Of a stretch of DNA of 21,580 nucleotides, positions 1 to 6,486 are shown piece by piece. The notes below the pieces were generated by a model. It saw only the letters and a list, made by a program, of their open reading frames with translations, was not told the DNA's origin and made no database searches. The DNA comes from UBA11136 sp964482135 (lineage in GTDB: Bacteria; Pseudomonadota; Alphaproteobacteria; UBA11136): NCBI GenBank assembly GCA_964482135.1, contig CAYZWF010000034.1, positions 1-21,580 on the forward strand, given 5' to 3'. The position numbers were made by a program, and so were the translations under genes. Numbering within the stretch: position 1 is the stretch's first letter; the number at the start of each line of letters is the position of its first letter.

Positions 1-1455
1 GAGCTGGCCGTCGAGCTTGGCATAATCCACCTGAAGTTCGCGCAGGGTGCTGAGTGTGGTGGTGCCCGATCCCATATCGTCGAGGGCGATGGTGTGGCCC
101 ATGTCGCGAAATTTCTGCAGCACCCCGTTCATACGCTCCATATCGGTGATGGCGTGGGTTTCGGTAACCTCGAACATCAGCTGATCGGCCTTTTCACCCA
201 GCGTCCTGACGGTTTCTATCAGCTGGTCCACGAAGATGTCGCTGGCCAGGGAGCGCGCCGAAAGGTTGAGCGCGATACAGGGGTGCCACCCTATCTTGGC
301 GTGGTTTTCGAGATCCTCCAGCACCATCTGCGCCACGGTAAGGTCGAAATCCTCGATCAGCCCCACCTGTTCGGTGAAGGTGATGAAGTCCTGCGGCGAG
401 GCCACTCCCACCAGACGGGTCAGGGCCTCGAAATGATGGACCTTCTCGCCGTCGATGCCGACGATGGGCTGGAACACCAAGTCGAAGTCGCGCTCGGCAA
501 TGGTGGCGCGGACTTTTTCCACGCGTTTGGAAGTTTCCTCGAGCAGGACCTTGGCTCCGCTGCTCAGGGAATCGATGTCGAAATCATTGGCTTCTTCATC
601 GGAGAACTTGCGGATGGAATAGACCAGGGCCTTGGTGGCGTCCATCTCGCTGATATCTCCCATCTCGAAGTCGAGGGTGAAACTCTTGGTTTTCGACTCC
701 TTTTTGCCCTTCTTTCCCTTTTCGGGTTTTTCCATATGGGACTGGAGGATTTTCTCGATTCGCTTACGCACTTCCTCGCTGTCCACGTCGCTGTCGTGGA
801 CGAGACCGAATTTTCCCTCCTCCAGAATGCCGGCGGAATCGCCGCCGATGGAACTGGCCCGCAACACGGCGCTCAGTTCCGACATCACTTCCTCAATCTT
901 CTCCGGCTCGGCCTGCTTACTCAGCTCCGCCAGCCCGTCGAGCATGAAAAAGGTCAGGTTATGGTCGAAATTCATGCGGCTGGCCGCCTGCATGCGCTCG
1001 GTGGCGGTGGCGGTGAAAGTCTCGTTGTCGAGCAGGCCCGAGGAATCGTCCCCTTTCTCCTTATGCTGAAGCTGAGGCGGCATGCTCAGGGACAGGAAGT
1101 GGTGGCCGGGCTTCGAGGGCAGGCTGATCCCCCCCATCAAGGCGTAAATGGTCTTGTTGCCATGAGAAAGCATACGCAGCCGCGCCTGTTCGATGCGTCC
1201 CGATTTCTTGAGGCGGCCGAACAGCTCCCCCACATAGCCGTGGTCGTCCTTGATCACCATATTCTTGAAGGATTTGCCGATCAGCTTCTCGGCGCCGTTC
1301 TTGCACAGGCCGCAGGACGCCCCGGAGCTGAACACGACTTTCCCCGCCGAGGTGACCTCGACCAGAAGATGGGCTCCGGCGAAGGAAAAGGCGACGAACT
1401 TGTCGCGCTCCTCTCGCAGGGAGGGGGCTTCCGCACTCTTTTTCTTTTCAGACAT
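1..1455 (-). CDS. PAS / degenerate GGDEF / EAL domain protein, C-terminus cut by window edge
   Basis: Predicted cyclic-di-GMP signalling protein. 485 codons are visible and the frame is still open at base 1. The N-terminal ~130 residues look like a PAS sensor with a CxxC pair (C48, C51). Residues ~150-240 resemble a broken GGDEF domain, with GGDSAG near 204-209 in place of GG(D/E)EF, so cyclase activity is unlikely. A Lys/Glu-rich linker (~242-257) follows. The EAL domain starts near 325: FQPIV, FEALTRL (E343-A344-L345), NLS (N397), EVTE (429-432), DDMGSG (459-464, usual form DDFG) and K480 in KLDG. The metal and catalytic residues in view are kept, so it may be an active phosphodiesterase or a c-di-GMP receptor. 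The ATG at 1455 is preceded by a good Shine-Dalgarno (GGGAAGGTGA). The AT-rich upstream gap suggests its own promoter, but I could not assign clear boxes. Confidence 0.9.
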   Translation of the reverse strand, partial: MSEKKKSAEAPSLREERDKFVAFSFAGAHLLVEVTSAGKVVFSSGASCGLCKNGAEKLIGKSFKNMVIKDDHGYVGELFGRLKKSGRIEQARLRMLSHGNKTIYALMGGISLPSKPGHHFLSLSMPPQLQHKEKGDDSSGLLDNETFTATATERMQAASRMNFDHNLTFFMLDGLAELSKQAEPEKIEEVMSELSAVLRASSIGGDSAGILEEGKFGLVHDSDVDSEEVRKRIEKILQSHMEKPEKGKKGKKESKTKSFTLDFEMGDISEMDATKALVYSIRKFSDEEANDFDIDSLSSGAKVLLEETSKRVEKVRATIAERDFDLVFQPIVGIDGEKVHHFEALTRLVGVASPQDFITFTEQVGLIEDFDLTVAQMVLEDLENHAKIGWHPCIALNLSARSLASDIFVDQLIETVRTLGEKADQLMFEVTETHAITDMERMNGVLQKFRDMGHTIALDDMGSGTTTLSTLRELQVDYAKLDGQL

Positions 1456-1567
1456 TTGCTCACCTTCCCTGACTGCGAGCCTGAAGAGAGTTTGTTAACT
1501 ATAAGATAAAACTAGGAATTAATTTACAAAAAACTAATTTTTATTTTTATCGGCTTATGGGGGGGCA

Positions 1568-1613
1568 GACCTGAAATGCGTCAGGCGGCGTTTTCAACGC
1601 GCTTTCACAGGTC
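1568..1613 (-). other. Nested inverted repeat at the 3' end of yqgE
   Basis: The 6-bp arms GACCTG (1568-1573) and CAGGTC (1608-1613), extended by AAA/TTT across a 2-nt bulge, enclose a tight inner hairpin: GCGTT (1588-1592), loop TTC, AACGC (1596-1600). The yqgE stop codon (1605-1607) sits in the outer arm. No T-run follows on either strand, so it is not a standard intrinsic terminator. It may protect or weakly terminate the yqgE transcript before the EAL gene. Confidence 0.3.
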
Positions 1614-2300
1614 GATCTGCATGCGGTTCAAGGCCTTTTTCCATCTTCCGTCGCTTCCCGTTTCGGGGTCCGGGGCAAAGATGAAGGCCTCGTCCGCGGG
1701 GGCAACGGCCCAGTCCCGCCGTTGCAACTCCCCTTCGAGCTGGTCCGGTCCCCACCCGGCATAGCCGAGCATAAAGAGGGTATTGCGCGGCCCCCGGTCC
1801 TCGGCCATGGCCTTGAGAACCTCTACGCCGGCACTCATGGACAGATAATCGTTGATGGCGGTGGTGTCCTCGATGGCGAAATCGGGGGAGTGGAGGGAAA
1901 GACCCACGAATGGCTGTACCGGCCCACCGTAATTAATATCAATGGAATCGGCCCTGCCGGCGCCGTCCTCGCCGAAACCCGCCAACAGGTCGGCCACGGT
2001 GCTGGAGCCGATCAGCTTGTTGATAATAAGCCCCAGAGCCCCGGTATGGTCATGACGAACCACGACGATAACGGTTCTGGAAAACCGGGGGTCCGCCATT
2101 TCCGGCGCCGCCACCAGAAGCTGACCGGCGAGGGAATCGAACTCACTGGGGGATTGCCCAGGAGATTGAACAGAAGATTCGGCGGCGTCAGGGGAGGGTT
2201 TCGCGCCCAGGGAGCCAGGAGAACCCAGGGGCACGACGAGAAAGAGGATGGCCAGAGCCGCCCCCAAAATCGTCCGAAGAAAAATATTGCGCACAGACAT
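1605..2300 (-). CDS. YqgE/AlgH family protein with N-terminal signal-like segment
   Basis: UPF0301 (YqgE/AlgH) protein of 231 residues; biochemical role unknown in this family. The family domain covers about residue 54 to the end: the LAGQLLVAAPEMADPRFSRT opening, then ALGLIINK, NYGGPV, LGYAGWGPDQLEGE and a DEAFIF near the C-terminus, all typical. The usual proteins are ~185-200 residues and begin at the domain. This one has ~53 extra N-terminal residues: a short basic start, a hydrophobic stretch (~7-26) and a Ser/Pro-rich linker, which reads as a signal peptide (possible cleavage after LGA, residue 33) or membrane anchor. The ATG at 2300 has AGGGATC just upstream, and no in-frame start at the domain boundary is obviously better. 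It diverges from soxC. A TATATT (-10-like, 2330-2325) lies 25 nt upstream. Confidence 0.88.
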   Translation of the reverse strand: MSVRNIFLRTILGAALAILFLVVPLGSPGSLGAKPSPDAAESSVQSPGQSPSEFDSLAGQLLVAAPEMADPRFSRTVIVVVRHDHTGALGLIINKLIGSSTVADLLAGFGEDGAGRADSIDINYGGPVQPFVGLSLHSPDFAIEDTTAINDYLSMSAGVEVLKAMAEDRGPRNTLFMLGYAGWGPDQLEGELQRRDWAVAPADEAFIFAPDPETGSDGRWKKALNRMQIDL

Positions 2301-2337
2301 GATCCCTACATCCCCAGGTTAACAAATATATGGTAAT

Positions 2338-2371
2338 CCGCCAAAAGATAGACCAGAAGATAGATTGGCGG
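2338..2371. repeat. Symmetric element between yqgE and soxC (candidate operator)
   Basis: Perfect 7-bp inverted repeat CCGCCAA (2338-2344) / TTGGCGG (2365-2371). Between the arms are two identical direct copies of AAGATAGA (2345-2352 and 2357-2364) separated by CCAG. It lies in the 103-bp divergent gap, so it could serve both promoters. The right arm contains TTGGCG, which lies 19 bp before a TATGAT (2390-2395) and could act as a poor soxC -35 box. The regulatory role is inferred; the repeat structure is read directly. Confidence 0.5.
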
Positions 2372-2403
2372 CCTTGTTTTGAATCAATGTATGATTTCTC
2401 ACC

Positions 2404-3774
2404 ATGGACGGAGATGATCCCCTAAAGGACAAGAAAAAACTTCGCCGCGCTGCTGTTGGAGATTTGCCCGTAAATCCCGTGGCTGGCGGCGGGTTGCTCC
2501 ACCGGCGTTTGTTCCTGAAGTCGGGCGCGGCGCTGGGTTCCGCCGCGGCGCTGGGCGTTACCGGCACATTCGCCTTTGCCGCCTATGGCGAAGAAAGTGC
2601 CTTGGAACCCCCTGGAGAGATTCCCCCCATGCCGCCGGCAACGCCGCCCTGGATGAAAACGCCGGGCGGCCCGCTCACCAATTACGGCCAGCCTTCGCCC
2701 CATGAGAAAGAGGTCATCCGCTGGATCACCAGCAACCAGTCTTCGCCCGGCAACGGCGTGTCCTGGACCCCGCTCCAGGACCTGGAAGGCGCCATGACCC
2801 CCAACGGCCTCCACTTCGAGCGTCATCATAACGGGGTGCCGGCTATAATTCCCGAACAGCACCGCCTTCTGATCCACGGCCTGGTGGCGCGGCCACTGAC
2901 CTTCACGGTGGACGACCTGTTGCGTTATCCCATGATGTCGCGGCTGTGTTTCGTGGAATGCGGAGGCAACAGCAACGCGGGCTGGAATCCGCGCCCGCTC
3001 CAGGCCCGGGCCGGGCATCTGCACGGTCTGGCCTCGTGCAGCGAATGGTCGGGGGTGCCGCTGTCGGTGCTTCTCGACGAAGCGGGCATAGACCGGGTCC
3101 AAGCCAAATGGCTCTATGCCGAAGGGGCCGACGCCGCCGCCGTGGGGGCCAGCATCCCCGTGGCCAAGGCCTTCGACGACGCCTTCGTGGCCCTCTACCA
3201 GAACGGCGAGCGTCTGCGCCCGGAAAACGGCTATCCCATGCGCCTGCTCATTCCCGGCTGGGAGGGCGTGACCAATATCAAATGGCTGCGCCGTTTGAAG
3301 GTGGTGGCGGAGCCCATGATGTCCCGCGACGAGACCTCCAAATATACCGAGTTGGTGCCCGACGGCACGGCGCGCCAGTTCACTTTCGTCATGGATGCCA
3401 AATCGCTGATTACCGCGCCCTCGCCGGGGAAGAAGATGCAGGGGCCGGGACTTTACCAGATCACCGGCCTGGCCTGGAGCGGGCGTGGCCGCATCGCCCG
3501 CGTCGAGGTCTCCGCCGATGGCGGCGCGAGCTGGGCCGAGGCGGAGCTTCAGGAGCCGGTCCTGCCCCACTGTTTCACCCGTTTCCGCATTCCCTGGGAC
3601 TGGCAGGGCGCGCCGGCGGTGCTGCAAAGCCGCGCCATTGACGAGACCGGCTATGTACAGCCCACGCGGGAAACCCTGGTGGCGGCGCGCGGCACTCACG
3701 GCTATTTCCACTACAACGCCATCGTCAGCTGGCGGGTGTCGGACGAGGGCAAGGTGTCCCATGTCTACGGATAA
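2404..3774 (+). CDS. soxC: Sulfane/sulfite dehydrogenase molybdenum subunit SoxC
   Basis: Periplasmic molybdopterin oxidoreductase of the sulfite oxidase family, 456 residues. In the Sox system SoxCD oxidises protein-bound sulfane sulfur and passes electrons to cytochrome c. A Tat signal is clear: LLHRRLFLKSG (twin Arg at 34-35) followed by an Ala/Gly-rich hydrophobic stretch to ~60. The molybdenum-ligating Cys is C186 in FVECGGNSN. HLHGLASCSEWSGVPL and IPGWEGVTNIKWLRRLKV are family signatures. The C-terminal third (~335-450) is the Mo-co dimerisation domain, with RIARVEVSADGGASWAEA. There is no good Shine-Dalgarno before ATG 2404, but a TATGAT ends nine bases upstream, so translation may be leaderless. 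soxC overlaps the cytochrome gene by 14 nt, implying co-translation. No soxXYZAB genes are in view. A SorA-like sulfite dehydrogenase is the alternative, but the N-terminal motif and SoxD partner favour SoxC. Confidence 0.92.
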   Translation: MDGDDPLKDKKKLRRAAVGDLPVNPVAGGGLLHRRLFLKSGAALGSAAALGVTGTFAFAAYGEESALEPPGEIPPMPPATPPWMKTPGGPLTNYGQPSPHEKEVIRWITSNQSSPGNGVSWTPLQDLEGAMTPNGLHFERHHNGVPAIIPEQHRLLIHGLVARPLTFTVDDLLRYPMMSRLCFVECGGNSNAGWNPRPLQARAGHLHGLASCSEWSGVPLSVLLDEAGIDRVQAKWLYAEGADAAAVGASIPVAKAFDDAFVALYQNGERLRPENGYPMRLLIPGWEGVTNIKWLRRLKVVAEPMMSRDETSKYTELVPDGTARQFTFVMDAKSLITAPSPGKKMQGPGLYQITGLAWSGRGRIARVEVSADGGASWAEAELQEPVLPHCFTRFRIPWDWQGAPAVLQSRAIDETGYVQPTRETLVAARGTHGYFHYNAIVSWRVSDEGKVSHVYG

Positions 3775-4324
3775 AAACGTGTGGGTGGGGGCTTTTGTGC
3801 TGGTGGCGGTGGGCATTTTCCTTGTCCGTGGCGCAGGCCGAATCCCAGAGACAACGCCTTTGCGCGGCCCCGGCCTGGGCCACCAGGTATCCCTTGAAAC
3901 CGCCGCCGCCTGGGATATAAGCATTCCCCCCGACGGCCATAACCTTCCCCAAGGACGCGGCACGGTGGCCGCTGGCGAGAAACTCTATCTCGCCAGATGC
4001 ATTGACTGTCACGGCAAACGGGGGCGGGGGCTGAGCGCGGAGGAACTGGTGGGCGGCGTGGGCGGCCTTACGGGTGACTATCCCGAAAAGACCGTGGGCA
4101 GTTATTGGCCCTACGCCACTACACTGTTCGATTACATCCGCCGTGCCATGCCCCAGGACGCACCGCTCTCTCTCACCAGCGACGAGATATACGCGCTCTG
4201 CGCCTATCTTCTCTTTCTCAACGGGGTTATCGCCGAAGCCGACGAGATGAACGCGGCAACTCTGGCTGCGGTGGAGATGCCCAACCGCGAGGGTTTCGTG
4301 CGCATCAACCACATGGCGCGCTGA
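3761..4324 (+). CDS. soxD: Short SoxD-like c-type cytochrome (single haem)
   Basis: Electron-accepting cytochrome partner of SoxC, 187 residues. It starts at ATG 3761 inside the end of soxC, in another frame. Residues ~7-23 are hydrophobic, a signal peptide or anchor, so the haem domain is periplasmic. The segment AAWDISIPPDGHNLPQGRG (49-67) is typical of SoxD just ahead of the haem site. Haem c binds at CIDCH (80-84), and M130 in RRAMPQDAPLS is the likely axial ligand. Only one CxxCH is present. The well-studied Paracoccus-type SoxD is about twice this length with two haem domains, so this is a one-domain version. No frameshift is visible: the ORF ends cleanly and a convergent gene begins 15 bases later. 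Its role as SoxC partner is inferred from overlap and motifs. Confidence 0.85.
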   Translation: MSTDKNVWVGAFVLVAVGIFLVRGAGRIPETTPLRGPGLGHQVSLETAAAWDISIPPDGHNLPQGRGTVAAGEKLYLARCIDCHGKRGRGLSAEELVGGVGGLTGDYPEKTVGSYWPYATTLFDYIRRAMPQDAPLSLTSDEIYALCAYLLFLNGVIAEADEMNAATLAAVEMPNREGFVRINHMAR

Positions 4325-4339
4325 AACGTCTTTTTTCGC

Positions 4340-4924
4340 TCAGCGGGGGATCAGGGCTGGGCCCACGGGCTCGCGGGCCTGTGGATAGGCGCTTTGGTAA
4401 CGGGAGATAACGGCCTGCGCATCATGGATATTTACGGCGCCGGCCACCGCCTCGGGCAAAAGACGCGCCCGTAATGTGACCACCGGCTGCAGCCAGATAT
4501 TGGTGCGATAGGCGCCATAGCCAACCAGGATCATATAGTTCAAATCGCGGTGGTAGGTGAGATCGGGATCGCGGCCGACGATATGTTTCTCTGTCCGCGC
4601 CGTGGTTTCTTCCACGGCGAAATGGGTGAATTCGTTTTCCAGGGTGGCTTCGGCCACCCGCCAGAGGGCGAAATCATGAGTACGGCGTTCCAGTGCCTGT
4701 TTCGTTCGTTCCACGTAATCGAGATAGGGAATGGCGCTCTCGTCACGGCTGAGATAGGTGACCTCGATGCTATCGCCCGTGATTTCGGTCTCGCTGTAGC
4801 CGTAATTGTCGTAATAGGGCGTTTCCGGATCGAGTGGGGAATAGAGCGCCCGCTGTTTCTCCGCCGCGCAGGCGGCCAGCGCCATAAACAGAGCTGTCAT
4901 CAGGAAGGCGGCGATTTTAGGCAT
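4340..4924 (-). CDS. Small predicted lipoprotein of unknown function
   Basis: 194-residue protein with a lipoprotein signal: MPK, hydrophobic residues 4-18, and lipobox LAAC with C19 as the lipidated residue. The mature part contains YGYSETEITGDSIEVTYL and a helical DFALWRVAEATLENEFTHF. This resembles the small alphaproteobacterial lipoproteins annotated as the CC0125/CC1285 family, a match from memory and not certain. That family has no known function. The frame stays open upstream to 5254, but this ATG is chosen because it gives an immediate signal peptide and avoids overlap with the upstream gene. No convincing Shine-Dalgarno is seen. It is convergent with soxD and 77 nt downstream of the methyltransferase/glycosyltransferase gene, so it may be the last gene of that operon. 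Confidence 0.78.
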   Translation of the reverse strand: MPKIAAFLMTALFMALAACAAEKQRALYSPLDPETPYYDNYGYSETEITGDSIEVTYLSRDESAIPYLDYVERTKQALERRTHDFALWRVAEATLENEFTHFAVEETTARTEKHIVGRDPDLTYHRDLNYMILVGYGAYRTNIWLQPVVTLRARLLPEAVAGAVNIHDAQAVISRYQSAYPQAREPVGPALIPR

Positions 4925-5001
4925 ATTGTTCAAGGCCCGGGTGAAACTTATAACGTTGCTGGAGAGCCAATGCAGACATGTGAGAAATTTTCCGGTGCTG
5001 G

Positions 5002-6450
5002 CTAGATGGCCTTCAGCTTGCGGAAGGCGAAGATCACCATGCGCACCAGCAACAGCCCATGGCGGAAACGGGAAATCTGGGTCTCGCCATAGGTGCGGTC
5101 GGCGTAACGTATGGGCAGTTCCACCACCTTGAGGTTCTGTTTGGCGGCGCCGAAGATAAGGTCGAAATCGCCGAAGGGATCGAACTCGCCGAAATAGTCG
5201 CGGCCGGCGGCGATCTTCTCGTAATTGGCCTTGGTCAGCACCTTGGTGCCGCACAGGGTGTCGGTGAAGCGCTGGTTGAGAAGCCAGGAGAAAATAAGGG
5301 AAAAGAGGTGGTTGGCGAGATAGTTGAGGGTCCGCATGGCCTGGCTTTCCATGGGATAGACCAGCCGCGTACCGTTGATGAACTCGCCCTTGCCGTTGAC
5401 CAAGGCGCGATAGAATTTGGGGATGTCCTCGGGCGGCACCGTAAGGTCGGCATCGAGAATCATCAGCACCTCGCCCCGGGCCATGGCGAATCCCTTGCGC
5501 ACCGCATCGCCCTTGCCCGACCCCTCCTGCTGCGCCGCCTTGATGTCGAAGTCGGGATAGGCCTCGATAACGCGCTGGATTTCGCGCCAGGTGCCGTCTT
5601 CGCTGCCGCCCTCCACAAACAGGATTTCCAGATCGTCGCAGAATCTGGGCAGGCGCTTCACCGCGGCCTCGATATTGCCGCGTTCGTTACGGCAGGGGAC
5701 GAGAACGGTTGCCGAAAGGCCGGGCTGGATCGCATGGTTTAAGGACCGCGCCACCAGATAGTTGCGCAGGCCGAGCCGCTGCACACCCGGCAGCGTCCCC
5801 AGAGTGCGGTTAATCAGGCGTCCCAGTCCCAACAGCGGCTTGGGCATGAGCTGGCGCCATTCCTTTTTCACCACATCGAAATCGGCTAGATGCAACAGCC
5901 CCTCAAGGTCTTTCGCGGAGAGCCAGTTCTGTTCCTTTTGGGGGATTTTCAGCCCACAGGACTCGGCCAGATTCAACGCCGGCTCCCAGGCCTTGGAATA
6001 ATAGGAAAGGATAATCCTGGTGTCGCGGGTGCACAGAGTTTGCAGTCCGGCCAGGGTGGTCTCGCAATCCTCAAGAAAACCGATGGTGTCGGAAAGGATG
6101 ATGACGTCGAAAGGCCCTTTCAGGGTTTTAATGAATTCCGGGTTTTCGATATCACCCTGGTGAAAGGTGAAGTCGGGATGATTTTCCCCGGCGATTCGGA
6201 TCATCTCGGCGCTTAAATCCACCCCCACGCCGCGCGCCGGGGCCAGCGCTTCAAGCAGGCGTCCAGTGCCGCAGCCGAGGTCGAGCACACTGCGTCCTTC
6301 ACCCACCAGAAAGCGCAGATAGCGCCAGTGCTCCTGGTAATAGAAGGCGTTGCGGTCGATCCAGGCGTCGCGCTCCGGGGCCAGCCGGTCGGTGAGATCG
6401 CGATTGGCTTGTTTGCGCGGAGAAAGTTCGGGTTTGTTTTTCTTGTTCAT
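5002..6450 (-). CDS. Class I SAM methyltransferase fused to family 2 glycosyltransferase
   Basis: 482 residues with two catalytic domains. Residues ~35-200 form a class I S-adenosylmethionine methyltransferase: VLDLGCGTGRLLE (motif I, 55-67), VGVDLS (acidic loop, 75-80) and FDVIILSDTIGFLED (post-I/motif II region, 114-128). Residues ~245-482 form a GT-A glycosyltransferase of the dolichol-phosphate-mannose synthase type: ATVLVPCRNERGNI, FVEGGSEDGTW, LDADLTVPP (DAD at 333-335 binds metal and nucleotide sugar), DTLCGTKVLTK and the C-terminal FGDFDLIFGAAK. No transmembrane pair is seen at the C-terminus, unlike some relatives. It probably makes a polyprenyl-phosphate sugar or methylates and glycosylates a lipid carrier; the substrate is unknown. 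It begins 36 nt after the upstream membrane glycosyltransferase gene, which could use its product. Confidence 0.88.
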   Translation of the reverse strand: MNKKNKPELSPRKQANRDLTDRLAPERDAWIDRNAFYYQEHWRYLRFLVGEGRSVLDLGCGTGRLLEALAPARGVGVDLSAEMIRIAGENHPDFTFHQGDIENPEFIKTLKGPFDVIILSDTIGFLEDCETTLAGLQTLCTRDTRIILSYYSKAWEPALNLAESCGLKIPQKEQNWLSAKDLEGLLHLADFDVVKKEWRQLMPKPLLGLGRLINRTLGTLPGVQRLGLRNYLVARSLNHAIQPGLSATVLVPCRNERGNIEAAVKRLPRFCDDLEILFVEGGSEDGTWREIQRVIEAYPDFDIKAAQQEGSGKGDAVRKGFAMARGEVLMILDADLTVPPEDIPKFYRALVNGKGEFINGTRLVYPMESQAMRTLNYLANHLFSLIFSWLLNQRFTDTLCGTKVLTKANYEKIAAGRDYFGEFDPFGDFDLIFGAAKQNLKVVELPIRYADRTYGETQISRFRHGLLLVRMVIFAFRKLKAI

Positions 6451-6486
6451 GATGGGGGGAGATATAGACCGGATGGGGGCAAAGGG

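Noticed and set aside
94..1509. 471-codon open frame on the plus strand
   Set aside because: It lies antisense to the EAL protein gene, whose motifs are unmistakable; the translation has no recognisable domain and is typical antisense of GC-rich coding DNA.
2422..3963. 513-codon minus-strand open frame
   Set aside because: Antisense to soxC and the start of soxD; low-complexity Arg/Gly/His-rich translation with no domain.
4319..4345. Bidirectional terminator between soxD and the lipoprotein gene
   Set aside because: CGCTGA/TCAGCG pair perfectly, but the 6-bp arms contain the two stop codons, the loop is 15 nt and the T-run is inside the loop.
4925..5254. N-terminal extension of the lipoprotein frame
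   Set aside because: It overlaps the well-supported methyltransferase/GT2 gene and would bury the lipoprotein signal.
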